64,000 bases of DNA, from positions 3,410,001 to 3,474,000 of the forward strand of contig CAVNZM010000003.1 in assembly GCA_963693365.1 (NCBI GenBank), written 5' to 3'. The DNA comes from Amoebidium appalachense (Eukaryota > Ichthyosporea). This document shows positions 1-13,300 of the stretch, one piece after another. The notes under the pieces are model-generated. The model had not been told where the DNA came from. It was given only the letters and a program-made list of their open reading frames with translations, and did no database searches. Made by a program: the position numbers and the translations under genes. Position 1 is the first letter of the stretch. Each line of letters starts with the position of its first letter.

Positions 1-459
1 CCCCTCCCCCCTCCCCCTTCTCCCCGAATGGGACACACCTACACAACAACCCTCCCCCCCCCCCCCCCCCCCCCCCAACCCTCCTTCCCCTGGTGGAGAA
101 CCCCTATTATCTACCTCCTCACCCCTGACCACTCCTTCCACTCCACATTGCCTTCCCCTCGGCTCACTGCACAGAAGGACACATCCGTGGTGCCAAGGAA
201 AAAGGAACATGAAGCAGCAGGAATTTACATTTATAAATTAAACTTTTAGACTTTGCCGTATTTATACGGTCACACCTAGCACCATAGGATATCGTGGTCC
301 CTACAACCCATACACACACACGGACAGACACACTCAGAAGCACGCACGCACACGTCCACACACACACACACACACCTACATGCACGTGCACAAACACCCA
401 CCACACACACACACACACGCACACATACACACACACAAAATACACACGTGCGCGCGCAC

Positions 460-505
<46 letters not shown>

Positions 506-875
506 ACATACACACGGCGCGTGCTAGCACACACATACACACGCGCGCGTACATACGTACAGACACACCCAAACACGCGTACACATGCACGTGGAACACA
601 ACACTCACAGGTTTACACAAAAAACACATATTCACACACCCACAAACACCCCGGCTACCCCCACTCACCCATTCACTATTCCACCCACCAATCCATCCAC
701 CCACCCCACCCAGCCACCTTCACAGACACACACCTTCACACACACACGTACACTCCACCTACCCACACAAACATACAGACTTGCACACACACACACTACA
801 CACACAACTACAAAACCACACGCGCACTCACACTATACAACAAACACGCGTATACATACATGTACACACGCCTAC

Positions 876-907
<32 letters not shown>

Positions 908-970
908 CCCCCAACACCCACACCCACACCCACACACACACGTGCACACGTACAGGGCCCCTCCACACAG
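1..970. other. CA-rich microsatellite stretch, no gene seen
   Basis: C-rich tracts (about 54-76 and 878-892) and imperfect CA repeats with CG-containing interruptions (about 300-960). Long open frames here translate to His-Thr or Cys-Val repeats and are microsatellite artefacts. Any 5' exon of the spherulin-4-like gene would lie here or left of the window; I could not find one. Confidence 0.7.
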
Positions 971-1462
971 GCCTGTGTCATTAAGTCCCAATGCTGTGTC
1001 TATGTCAAAGACATTCCCTCATCCCCCTCGATCCTAGTCCCCCTCTACCTAGGCCCCACCATAAATGGTAACATATGCAGCCACCCCGGCTGGGCTGCAC
1101 TTGCCAAGGGCTGTAGGGGGATCACAGCTATAATTAATGTCGATAATGGGCCCGGATATAATCTGGATGCATACGGAAAGATGGCTTTTCAGGTAATGAA
1201 TCCCCTCTTTCCCCCCCCCATCCCCACCACCACCACCACCACCACCATGCACACACACACCCTCTCGACCCCACTCCCTGTCAGGAAAAACAAGGGGGTG
1301 AAAAGAATGCAAGAAAATAAAAAGAGAAGATATAGTTAGACGCTGGGGAAGAAAATCGGATGTTTCTTGGGGGTTGAGGGGGTGGGGAGATGGAGGTGAG
1401 ACGTGTGTGTGTGTGGTATGCGCACGCGCGTGCGCGCGTGTGTGTGTGTGTGTTTGTGCGTT

Positions 1463-1510
<48 letters not shown>

Positions 1511-2227
1511 TGCGTTTGTGTTTGTGTGTGTGTGTTTGTGTGTGTGTGTGTTTGTGCGTTTGTGTTTGTGTGTTTGTGTGTGTGTGTTTGTGCGTTTGTG
1601 TTTATGTGTGTGTTTGTGTGTGTGTGTATGTCTGTGTGTGTGTGTGTGGCGGTGGTGGGTGAGGGGTGGGGGGTGGGGTGGGGTGGGGGGGGGGGAGTGC
1701 CTGCCTACCCAATCCCCCCCCCCCCCCCCCCCCCCCCGCAGCATCTGCCCCGAACAAAAAAAGGAAGAAAACAGGAGTATATGAAGGGCATGATCGGTCT
1801 AATGAGTTCCAGACACGTAAAACAATTCGGTGTTTTCATCCGGGTTTCCCGTTTGCCTCTGGGTTTTTCTTTAGGTTCAAAAACATGTATTAACCTTTCA
1901 CACGTCTGCCCGTGTTGCTCAATACCGTATGATAACAATAATAATAATAAAATCAATAATGACCCCGGTCCCACCTTTATATTCCTTTCAGACGTGCATG
2001 CGTCATCTCGGAAACCATGGTGTGCGCGTAACTGGGTACATCCACACAAAAACGAGCTCCTTCGACCAAAAAACTGGGGTCTTCTCATACACGGGCTTTA
2101 GGTAACACCACTCCCTGCCCATTTCCTCCTCCCAATCCCCCCACCCTTACCCCCACCCACCACCACCACCACCACATCCCCATCCCCCATTCCTCTCTCT
2201 CCCTCCCCATCTTGTCCCCAAACCCCC

Positions 2228-2258
<31 letters not shown>

Positions 2259-2273
2259 ACATTCTACCCCCCC

Positions 2274-2304
<31 letters not shown>

Positions 2305-3655
2305 ATTCTACCCCCCCTCCCCCCACCCCTCTCTTGGCCCTCCTCACGTGGTTTTCCACCCAGTTACCCGCCCTCCCTATCCCCTCCCTCAACCCAATCA
2401 CTCTCCCTACCTCCACATCTCTACACCCACTCACACAATATCTCCAGAGCAGTGATTCCTCTTTATTGTCTTGTCCTCTCTCCTTGAAAAGTTTCACAGC
2501 CTTCACCACCCCCCGTCCCCACCTCACCCAATCCTCCAACTCCCCCCTCATACACACACACACACACACACACACACAACCCTCCTCCTTTTCCCAATGC
2601 ACCCCTTGTTCCTTAGAAACATCTGAAACCCCCCCCCCCCCCAAAAAAAAAAAAAAACCACCACCACCACCACTTCCCCCCCTCCCCCCCTCCCCCTCTT
2701 CTCTCCTCCTCAACCCCCCCCCCCCCCCCCCCCCCTCCCTCCCCCCCCCTCTCCCCCCCCCCCCCCCCACTCTGCCTGCCCCATATGATACATACCCTCT
2801 TTGTGTACATTACATTAGGCCTATGTGATTATGTTGTCCGTTTTGAGTGTGTGCCTCGCACTCTGTGCCGTATTCTAACCCCCCCCCCCCCCCCCCCCCC
2901 CCCTTCTCCCTCCCCTCCCTCCCCCTTGCTCCCTTCCCCCTCCGTACCCCTCCCTCTTTCCAACTCCCCCCTCCCCTTTCCTCCCCCTCCCCCCTCCGTC
3001 CCCTCCCCCCTCCGTCCCCTCCCCCCTCCGTCCCCTCCCACACAGGGACAAAGCCCAAACTCTACGTGATGCCACCAGGTGGGTGCGTGAGTGGGGGACT
3101 ATTCCGGGGTTTTCTGGCATCTTCGTCGATGAGGTGTCCAACCCCTTCCAGGTCATTCAGAACCAGTGGGGGGTGGACCACGTGCAATGGTACAAGGATG
3201 TACGTGCTCTGCCCCCATATATGTCTCTCTCCCCCCTTCCCCTCCCCCTCCCCTCCCCCCCGGCCCCCCAACCAACCCCCTGCCCACTTGCCCCTCCTCC
3301 CATCCTCCCTCCCCTCCCCTCCCCCTCCCCCTCCCCTCCTGGGCACCCTCCCCCCTTGACCCCCCTCCCCCAACCCTCTTCTCCCCGCACACACACAAAC
3401 TCTCTCTCTCTCTTTCTCTCTCTCCTCCCCCCTCCCCCCTCCAACCCCCCCCCCCACCACCACCACCGCCAAATCCTCCCCACTTTTTAACCTTTTCTGT
3501 CCCCCCCCCCCCCCCCCCCCCCCCAAAACTTCGCGCGCGGCTTCCCACACATACATGCACTGCCATTACCCCTCAAACCGCCCCCCAAATCCCACATTCA
3601 TTATTCCAACACACCTTCCCACCTCCAACCCCTCCCATCTGCATATTGATACCGA

Positions 3656-3704
<49 letters not shown>

Positions 3705-4342
3705 CCTGTACCCCACCACCACCACTACCACCACCACCCCTCCCGTTTTTCCACCGACACTACTATGTTAACACACACAGACACACTCTCTTTTGCTTAC
3801 CCTTTCCCTCCCTCTTTCCACTTCTCCCTCACTCACATTTTCCCGACATACTCATAGTGCAGACCCCCCTCCCCCCCCCCCCCCAAAAAAAAAAAAAAAA
3901 AAACAAAAACAAAAAAAACTGGCCTGTTACCCCTACCGCGATACCACCTTGCTTGCTTGCACCTCTCACTATATATAGCCAACCACACACTATTTCCATG
4001 AATATTACTAAATATTTCACAACCTTTTCTCCCATACAGCTTATCAACCATATCAAAACTCTCAACCCATATCTCGAAGTCATCCTAAACTCCGCCGGTG
4101 CTCCCCCGGCCGCGCTTTTCAAACCCTCAGCCGGATTTCCACGCCCCGCAGACACATCCCTATTTTTCGAGGAAACTTCCCGGAAATTCATGGGGCCATG
4201 CTACGCAAATCACATGGGGTCCTATGGCCCGGGCCCGTATTGCTCCACTGCGCTCGTAAATAGCCCCCCCGACGACCTTTTCGTCGTTAAATCGCTGGTG
4301 GACAGGAGAATGGTTAAGGGTGCCGCTTTGGTTCATGGGTAT

Positions 4343-4382
<40 letters not shown>

Positions 4383-4443
4383 ACCCCCCCACAAAAAAAA
4401 AAAGAAAGAAAGAAAGGGAGGAAGAAAGGAGGAACAAAAAGGG

Positions 4444-4475
<32 letters not shown>

Positions 4476-4867
4476 GACGCAACCACCACCACAGTACATG
4501 ACCCATCCCCCCCCCCCCTCCCCCCCCCCCACACACACACCCGCTTAGTCTTACCCAACCACCCATCCACCCACCCCTCCTTCTGGGGATGGGTTTGGAT
4601 GGAAAGCGGGAAAGGGAGATATTTGATCTTCCCATAGTAGTTTATTTTTTGCACCCCCTTTGCCAGCACTGCACGTGTACCTGAACACTGACATGATTTT
4701 GCACCAATCGCAGCATGGACCTGCCCACCGCCCTCCAGGGATTGGATATCGCCCGCGGCAACCGTCTTGCATACTACTATGCCAGTGAAGTCACACTGCC
4801 GGGCAACCCGTGGGGGCAGGTGCCTGCGTACCTCAATGATCTGCTGCGAAAGATGAACACACTTTAG
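971..4867 (+). CDS. Spherulin-4-like (GH135-type) glycoside hydrolase, 5' end missing
   Basis: Five exons join in phase: 971-1192, 1992-2101, 3046-3199, 4040-4338 and 4714-4867 (TAG stop), giving about 312 residues. The order of motifs matches the spherulation-specific family 4 fold: ILVPLYLGP at the first strand, then AIINVDNGPG, then GVRVTGYIHTKTSSF, then GFSGIFVDEV carrying the acidic pair expected at the active site, then LEVILNSAG, then LFFEET. In fungi, members (Sph3, family GH135) hydrolyse galactosaminogalactan; the substrate here is unknown. Introns are filled with CA/GT repeats and C runs. The first exon begins after a CACACAG acceptor, so the start codon and any signal peptide are not identified. 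No frameshift is present, including across a C7 run near 4264-4270. Family assignment is fairly secure; function is inferred. Confidence 0.85.
1401..1650. repeat. GT-rich microsatellite in spherulin-4 intron 1
   Basis: Imperfect TG repeat with interspersed TTTGTG and GCG units, inside the first visible intron. It is followed by a G-rich then C-rich segment up to about 1738. Confidence 0.9.
2770..2903 (+). repeat. C-tailed interspersed repeat, copy 1
   Basis: Single-copy-looking sequence containing ATGTTGTCCGTTTTGAGTG and ending in a run of about 25 C. It aligns by eye with copies near 10.4, 11.0, 12.3, 27.4, 30.3 and 63.1 kb: all share a TTGTCC-type core and a TATTCTAA- or CATTCAAA-like end directly followed by C. 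It lies in intron 2 of the spherulin-4-like gene. Confidence 0.6.
3657..3703 (+). repeat. Pure C run of 47 bases
   Basis: Uninterrupted C run in intron 3 of the spherulin-4-like gene. One of many C or G runs of 20-60 bases in the window. Confidence 0.9.
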
Positions 4868-5803
4868 ACTATCTGCCCTATATATCCCTTAACCCATACT
4901 GCGCGAACACATGCCCTAAAACACCATAAAGCACTTTTCCTTAACCCAACACCATGTCATTCCCCCCTCTTCCCCCCCCCGGTTCTCTTCCTCCAAACCG
5001 GGCCTCCTCTTATTTTTTCTTTCCTTTCTTACTTTTTCCAAGAAGGAAGGGGGGGGGGGGGGGGGGTTTCACTCTTACAGGTCCCCCCCCCCCCCCCCCT
5101 CCCCTTCCCCCCTTCAGTTATATATTGCCTACCTCTTTTCCGTGTTATGCGTGAGGAAAATGTGAACACATCATATGTTCATGGCATGTTTAACGTATAT
5201 CTAAGACTTTCTCGTGTGCATATATTCCCGTTACTCCCTATGATCCTGACTCCTTCAACAGTGTGTTTATCTAAATCGGAATTTTGGTTCAATTTTCGAG
5301 AATCTTTGCAGCCTTTCCACGATAAGAATAGCATAATAGCCTCGCAGAGCCCTTTGTCGTGATTGCGCCGTAGAATTTCCGAGTCTGAGCTCGAGTCGAA
5401 AATTTTCTCTCATCACCTTCCTCGAAGTATAATTTGGTAGAGGTTTTTTCTTTAACGGGTTTTTGAAACGGTTCCTTACTTTGTATCGATATAAAAAGAC
5501 TCAATAACACATGTCTTGCCGGATTCCGGATCTATAAACGTATCTGCAACCCGCCTTTATGCCGTGACTAGAATTCAAGTATAGTAGTAAACCCATCAGC
5601 CAGGTGCAATGGGTATGTCGGCTTGTAAACTTCTGTAAGATTTCATGCTAAAAAAATTTAAAAAAGCCATAGATGGCCTGGCGCCGTCATATGCAAAAAT
5701 GTTCTATAATAAAATTTCTCCTAAGGTATGTAACCCTGACATGATCCCGGATCTAGAACCTGTCAGACGACGGCCACCATACACGTATGACACTGTTTTG
5801 TGC

Positions 5804-5838
<35 letters not shown>

Positions 5839-7037
5839 GCGTGTGTGCATGGCGCGCACGCGCGAGTGTGTGTGTGTTTGTGTGTGCGTGGCATGTGTGG
5901 TGTGTATGTGGGTTTGTGGGTGGAGCATGCATAGGTGGGTGGTTGCAGGTGTGTGGACCCCTGTATGTGTGTGTGTGTGTGTTGCGTATGTGTGTGTGTT
6001 TGATGGGGGGGGGGTACGGGTGTGTGTTCCGGTCCTGTATGTGTGTATGTGTCTGCACGCCGGGTGTGTGTTTGTGTCTGTGTGTTGTGCACGCGGTGTG
6101 TGTGTGGGTATCCGTGTAGGTGCGGGTGTGTGTGGTTTCGATGAAATGAGCGGGATTGGGTTTGTAACGCATGTCACCGAGCGTGGGGTGAAATATTGTG
6201 TTAATTCCAAGTCAACGTGGTAGATGTGTGTGTGTGTAGGTAAAATGGGGAAGGGGTTGGGAGGGGGGGCCTATGATTTGGTATGTGCTCGGATGATGTA
6301 CAATGTAAAACGGAAAGAAATCTACTTTAAGCGGGGAGCTTGTTATCACACTCGGTGTATGCAAGCACTGGTGGTGGTGGTGGTGTTTTTTTTTTTTTTT
6401 TTTTTTTGGAGGGGGGGGGGGGGGGGGGGGTTTCGGTCAAATCATCCCGTTTTAAAATAGATTTTTTTTAATCAACCACAAATCACAAGGAAAGCAACGG
6501 AAGATTTTACATATCGATAGCACTTTAAGGCGGGTTTACTGCCTATACTAGGTTTATGACAAAATAAAGGTGAAATATATACTAGGTTAGCAAATAAAGC
6601 TAAAAAAAAGGTAATATGTTTTTTACAAATAAAGGTTATAATGTACTAGGTTTGGCAAATAAACGTGAAAAATTATCACGTTTCTGGGTTGGAAAAGTGT
6701 AAGTTCCCTCACTTTTGCGCATTATTGGTGCCATTACGTGTAAACAACTAATGCTAGATCTAGATCTGGAAAGTTCAGGAAAGAAAACGGGGATGCTGAT
6801 TGGATAATCTCAACAAACCCTCCAATCCTCCAATAGGCCAACACCATAAAAAATAAAACCATATACGGACATGAGAGTGCTACCAAAACAAAGCAAAGCG
6901 AAACAAGACAATTCACTTAATCATATGTGATTTCTCTAAACAAACACGCACAAAAAGGAGGAAAAATGGAAACCCAAAAAACAAAAGTGAAAAAAAAAAG
7001 GGGGGGAAAGCCCGTTGTAGGGCATGCTATCCACATG
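4868..7037. other. Intergenic stretch without a supported gene
   Basis: Holds a C-rich end to about 5110, AT-rich unique DNA (5110-5780), an imperfect TG repeat (5796-6140), and a T-run/G-run pair at 6386-6430. A possible exon at 5647-5725, followed by a GTATGT donor, has no partner that fits its phase. The two flanking genes end here in convergent orientation. Confidence 0.5.
6549..6675 (+). repeat. Degenerate tandem repeat with AAATAAA motifs
   Basis: Three or four imperfect copies of a unit reading approximately ACTAGGTTTGGCAAATAAA. The AATAAA motifs on the plus strand are part of the repeat and should not be taken as poly(A) signals without transcript data. Confidence 0.6.
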
Positions 7038-9678
7038 CTACTTTTGCGTGGCCGCCGCCGACTCCGGGAGACCCGATCCGGTACTTTCCGGAATCTTGTT
7101 TGCGTTACCCGCCGACCACAGGCCCCCCGTGAGGGTGTTTGCCAGCTTGGAAAACGACGCACGCCTACCGTTGGCGGCCACCGATTGGGGGACGACGTTC
7201 GAGGTGGTGAGAATCCTCGTAATCTTACCGTGTTCGTTGAAATCGAACGCGATCGTCGAATCGGAATTCCAGATCTTACCCGGGACCACCACCCTACCCA
7301 GGTTGGAATCGTACCGGGCCGTCTCCCAAGTCCCGTTCAGCGGGTTGTTTTCAATGTATGTTTTGAAGTCATCCTTGTTCTGCAGAATGACGCCATCCTT
7401 AGTGGTTTCCAAAATTACATCGTCAGATACGAGCGACAGCAACCCAGTACGGTCGTTGTTGAGGCGGCAGGTCATGTATTTCTGTGCTACGCTCACGTTT
7501 CCGGCGGTTTGGGGGGTCTCCCGAATGCTGCCCGTAGCTCCCGAGCCTCTCTCCGGCCCGGAACCTGAAGCCCTCCGCGGGATTCCGTCAGATGTCCGTG
7601 CGCCCGCAATCACATTGTTCACCAGCGCAGTCACCGACGAACGCCTCTGCTCACGCGAGGAAATTGCGGGGGCGTTCCAATTCGTCGTCAATTTAAGGAT
7701 CTTTCCGTACTCGTCGAACCCGAAAATTATCGTGGCCTGGGGGGGTCCATCCTTGAGTTTTCCCGGCGCAAAAACGCGTCCCCCGCCCTGCTCGTCGTAT
7801 CTCACCGTCTCCCACGCACCGGCCAACAGCGTGGTATCCAAATACGTGCGCAGAGCGTCCGCGCCAGACAGAAGAACCCCGTCCGGATTTTCAAGCGTCA
7901 CGTCGGGGGAAAGGAGCGACATACACCCCGTTGTGTCGTTGGCGAGACGGTAGGCCATGTATTTCTGCGCGACACCCACCTTGGGAGCAAATTCGGGGGG
8001 GACATTTGCGGGAACTTCAGGATACACGGGCAAGCCGGTACGACCGCCGGAGGTCACCGTGTTCACCAGCGCCGTCACCGACGAATGTCTCTGCTCCCGT
8101 GACGAAATTGCGGGGGGGTTCCAGTTGGTGACCATTTTCAGGATCTTGCCGTGCTCGTCGAACCCGAAAACGATGGTGGCCTGAGGGGGTCCATCCTTCA
8201 CCTTCCCCGGTGCAAACACGCGTCCGCCGCCCTGCTCGTCGTATTTCACTGTCTCCCATGCACCGGCCAACGGCGTGGTATCCAGGTATTTACGGTATGC
8301 GTCGGCCCCGGAGATAAGAACCCCGTCCGCATTCTCGAGCGTTACGTCGGGCGAGAGGAGCGACATACAACCGGTCGTGTCGTTTGCAAGACGATACGTC
8401 ATGTACTTCTGAGCGACACTGACGCGGGGTGCAAATTCAGGGGGGACATTTGTGGGAATTTCGCTGTGAGCGGGCAGGCTGGTACGGCCGCCCCCGCTGG
8501 CGGTTACGTTACGCACCAGCTCCGTAATAGACGACAGCCTCTGCTCCCGCGAGGAAATTGTCGGGGGGTTCCAATTCGTCGTCAATTTCAAAATCTTGCC
8601 GTGCTCGTCGAACCCGAAAATGATCGTCGCCTCGGGGGGTCCATCCTTAACTTTCCCCGGGGCGTAAATCCGCCCGCTCTTGGAATCGTATTTCACCGTC
8701 TCCCACGCCCCCGCCAACGGGCTCGTCTCCAAATATTTACGGTACGCATCGGCGCCCGAAACAAGAACCCCGTCCGCATTTTCGAGCGTCACGTCTGGTG
8801 AAAGGAGCGACATACACCCCGTTGTGTCGTTTGCGAGACGGTAGGTCATGTATTTCTGCGCGACGCCGACCCGCGCCGCGACCTCCGCGGGGACTTCTCC
8901 CGAGGTTTCCACCTGCGGGGCCAAACTTGAGCGGCGGCCGCCTACCCCGGCTGCCGACGTGACCGATTGGACGAATTGGGTGATCGACGCCCGGGGGCCG
9001 GAAATACCCCCCCTCGGCCCCGGCGGGGGGAACAGCGGCGGGGGGAGCCGGGACGGGAGCGTTCCAATTCGTCTTCAGATGGTTGATTTTCCCGTGTTCG
9101 TCAAATTCAAAAACGATCGTCGCAGGCCCGTGCGCGGGCCCCTCCTTCAGTTTCCCGGGAACGTACACCTTCCCGTTTTCATACCGAACCGTTTCCCAGC
9201 TCCCAGCGAGGGGGTTCGTCTCCACGTATGCGCGGAGTGCGTCCCTCCCCCTCGAATACTGCCCATCGGCCATCTCGAGCAAAACGTCGTCGGAGACATG
9301 CGCCATGCACCCAATTGTGTCGTTTGTCAGGCGGTAAGTCATGTACTTCTGCGCCACAGCGACCTGAGCCGCAAACTGCGGGGGGACCGTTTCCTCCGTA
9401 AAAGGAAGACTCGCACGCCTACCCCCAGCACCCAGACTCATCGTGTTGACTAGTTTGTCGAAAGAGCGACGCGCGCCGGCGCCGGCGCTCCCGCGAGCTG
9501 CGGCGGCGGCGGAGTCAATGCCGGCGCTGAAGTTTGTGGTCAGCTGTGAGATCTTGCCGTGCTGGTCAAAGTTAAACACAATCATGGCTACGGGTGGGCC
9601 CCCCTTGACCGTGCCCGGCACAAACACCTGTTACATGGGGGGTGGGGGGTTGGGTGTGTGTGTGTGCATGTGTGTGTG

Positions 9679-9733
<55 letters not shown>

Positions 9734-10278
9734 TGCCCTCAAAGGGAGGGGGGAGGGAGAGGGAGCGGTGAGGATCGTTAGATGTGGTGAGAGAAAAGAT
9801 GAGGAAAAGGAATAGGATGGGAGGAGGAGATGGGGTGGGAAGGGGGAGAAAGAGTGAATGGTTTCGGGTGATGTGTAGGTGTGTGTGTGGTGGTGGTGGG
9901 GGGGGGGGGGGGGGGAGGGGGGGAGGGAGGGGGGGGAAGGGGCGAAGGGGGGCATCAGAACAGATGTGAAATAACCATATGTTGTTCGTCCCTGTCTCAC
10001 TCCCCCTTCCCCCCCCCCCCCCCCCTCTCCTCCCTCTCCCCCCGCGCCTCCCAACACACATACACATACACAAAGAAGGGGGGAAGGAAGGGGGGGGGGG
10101 GGGGGGGGAAGGGGGGAAGCAAGGGAGTGGTGGTTGTGGGGGTGGGGGGAGGGAGGGGGGAGGGGGGGGGGGGGGGGGGGGGGGAAAGGTTAAGGTTAAG
10201 TTTTGACCAGTCTCCATGCATGTGATTGTCAGTGTTTGAGTATGTGGGTTCGAAACCGTGGGAAAGCAGAGGGTTTGA

Positions 10279-10320
<42 letters not shown>

Positions 10321-10347
10321 TTGTGTGTGTGGGTGTGTGTGTTTGGG

Positions 10348-10389
<42 letters not shown>

Positions 10390-13300
10390 AGGAGGGCTTG
10401 AAAGCATCACAGAGTACCGTGTACCCATTTACAACGAAAAACACAATGCATCATTTAAAGAGCAGACATCTGTATGCATCATAAGCAGAACCTATTCCTG
10501 GGGAGGGAGGTAGGGGGGGGAGGGGGATAGTGGGTAGAATGTAACAACCACAGTGTGGGTTGAGGGTGTGTGTGTGCGCGTGTGTGTGTGTGGTGGGCGG
10601 CAGAAGGGGGAGGACCAGGTCAAGAGGTACGTAATTGTGATATATAACACGAGCTTAATCCTGTCAACGAGGGCAATGCGTTGTAATGAGCAAATTATGC
10701 AGCCACGAATTACCGAGGGGGGGGGGGGGAAGGAGGGGCAGGGGGGTGGGTGGGTGGGGGGGGGGGGGAGGGCAAAGGGAGAAAGGGAGAGGGCAGAGGG
10801 CAGAGGGCAGGGGGAAGGGGGGAGATGAACGAGGGGGCCTTCTCAGGAGGTACATTTCACCACAACAAACGAAGGTTTGCAATTACATCTACACGACGTT
10901 ATTGCTAATACAGGCCAAGAGTCGTATTCGAAGTCAGGAGAGACCAGACGTTCGGGGCCAAGGAGAGAGAGAGAGAGAGGGAAGAAGGGGAGGGGGGGGG
11001 GGGGGGGGGGGGGGGGGAGGATGAGAACGTGGAGCACGGTACCGAGGCACAACTATACGATGGGAAACATTATGCAACATCAACAATGCATAGAATCCCT
11101 ACGTAAGCAGGAGGGGAAGAGGGGGGGGGGGGGGGGGGGGGGGGGGGGAGGGGAGGGGGGCTCTGAAAAGTGGTCACCAAATAACGTCCCTGGGACTTGT
11201 GAGTGGCATGGTTGTGTGTGTCTGTCTAGGGAGCACTGTCATGTGTGACTCCCCAAACACTAACACCAACTGAAACCACATATCTCCCGGTATCGTTTGC
11301 AGATTCTGCCGTTAATAGCTAAGCTAGGCACTTTTCCATGATTGCTTTACATGGTGATATCACCGTATGCCTGTAAAAGGAGATCATCGACATATTAAGA
11401 AAACAACGATTGTCGATTCCCTCAGTTGACTGGCGTCAACTTGGCATCACGCATCTATGTGCCGACAGAGACCTACAGTAAGTTGAGATTCTGCAGTGTG
11501 ACATCATATTGACTTACGAGTCATTTTGAAACGTTGTCCGATCCGATCACACCAGCCTGAGGCCGGCCGATGTCACCGAGCTCAATGATTGGTTCTTTCC
11601 ATATATGGGGCTATTGCTTTTTTTCTGAATCACCATATAAGGTGTAACCACAAGCAATACCATCACTGTCGCTCGTAATAATCAGACACCACAAAAGAAA
11701 CAAGTAAACAGACACGCACATACCTGCCCCTTCTTGCTGTCGTATCTTGCGGTCTCCCAGCTGCCGGCCAGGGGGTATGTGTCCAGGTACGTGCGCAGCG
11801 CATCTGCGCCCTTTGCCGTGGGCCGGTCGGCCGTCTGCAGCAGCACGTCCCCATTGACCAGCGACATGCAGCCCACCGTGTCGTTTCGCAGCCGGTGGTT
11901 CATGTACTTCTGCGCCACCTCCACCCGGGGCCCCACCTCCTCGGGCACGTTGCTGTCCCCAGCCGGGATGCTTGCACGCCTACCCCCCGAGGACCGCGCA
12001 CCAGACAGGATCTTTTCCAAAGAGCGACGTGCACTATCGCTACCTCGGGCGTTGGATGCGGTGGCGCTGAAGTTTGTGGTCAGCTGTGAGATCTTGCCGT
12101 GCTGGTCAAAGTCAAACACAATCATGGCTACGGGTGGGCCCCCCTTGACCGTGCCCGGCACAAACACCTGTAAAGAGGGAGGGGGGAAGGGTGGGTGGGA
12201 GAGGGGGGGGAGGGAACGGGGACGGGTTAGAACTTGTTATAGAGTACGAAATGAGAGTATCAAGTACACATTCACACCGGACAACGCGATGCAGAATGCA
12301 AACCAAGCACAAAAGAGTATGCATAAATAAGCAGAGCCCATCATCGGGGGGCGGGGGCGGACGCCGGGGGGGGGGGGGGGGGGGGGGGGGGGGTTGCTAA
12401 CTGATACTCTATCCCCCCCTCCTCCCCCCTCCCCCCCCAACTCATCCCCTCCTCACTCGCCTCTTGCCACGTCCCCCACCACAGAAGGGCCGAAAGACAA
12501 AAGAACGACACCCCTGGACAGTCACTTTCCTTCCCTCCCCTCCCCTCCGTCACCCCCACCTCCCACACATCTCCCCTCCGGCAACTGCTGATCTAATTCA
12601 CGAGCACCGTTGACCGAATGGGCTCCCCCCCCCCCCCGCCTCCCCCCCCCCCCCCCAAAAAAAAAAAAAAAAAAAAAAAACCACTGACAAAGCCCCCAAC
12701 ACCAAACAGTCAATCGACCCAGTAACCTTAAAACGGCTCTGCCAAAATGCTCACACAAACCATTGACCGCTTCACAGAACCTAATCATGTACCAACCCCA
12801 CCACCATCCTGATGCAAACACCCACCGTGTGTATGTCTGTTTGTTGTTTGTGTGTGTGTGTATGTACCTCAGACAAAGCATGTCGGCTTCATAGGGCTCG
12901 CGGTTAAGGGAAAAAGGCATTGAACAACGTGCAAGAGCTATTAAAGTATAGAAACACAATGTCGTCTCCGTTGGGCTACAAAAACAACCAAAAGCCGTTC
13001 TTATACGTCATACTAAGGACATAACACACACATCTATCTAGCCCTTCAACGCAATCTTCCATTCCCCATACTGAACAAAACGACGCACGCAGGCTACCCC
13101 CCCACCCGCCCATCCCCTCCCTCCCTCCCCCCTTTCCCAGATACGCACCTGCCCCTTCTTACTGTCGTATCTTGCGGTCTCCCAGCTGCCGGCCAGGGGG
13201 TATGTGTCCAGGTACGTGCGCAGCGCATCTGCGCCCTTTGTCGTGGGCCCGTCGGCCGTCTGCAGCAGCACGTCCCCATTGACCAGCGACATGCAGCCCA

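Noticed and set aside
5647-5725. Possible exon ending in a GTATGT donor (KKFKKAIDGLAPSYAKM)
   Set aside because: No acceptor-bounded partner in phase was found; the candidate near 6120-6224 does not fit its phase.
8930-9060. A short intron explaining the NTF2-like frameshift
   Set aside because: A GTATTT...GGCAG candidate would be 57 bases, a multiple of three, so it cannot change the frame; a one-base excess in the C7 run explains it better.
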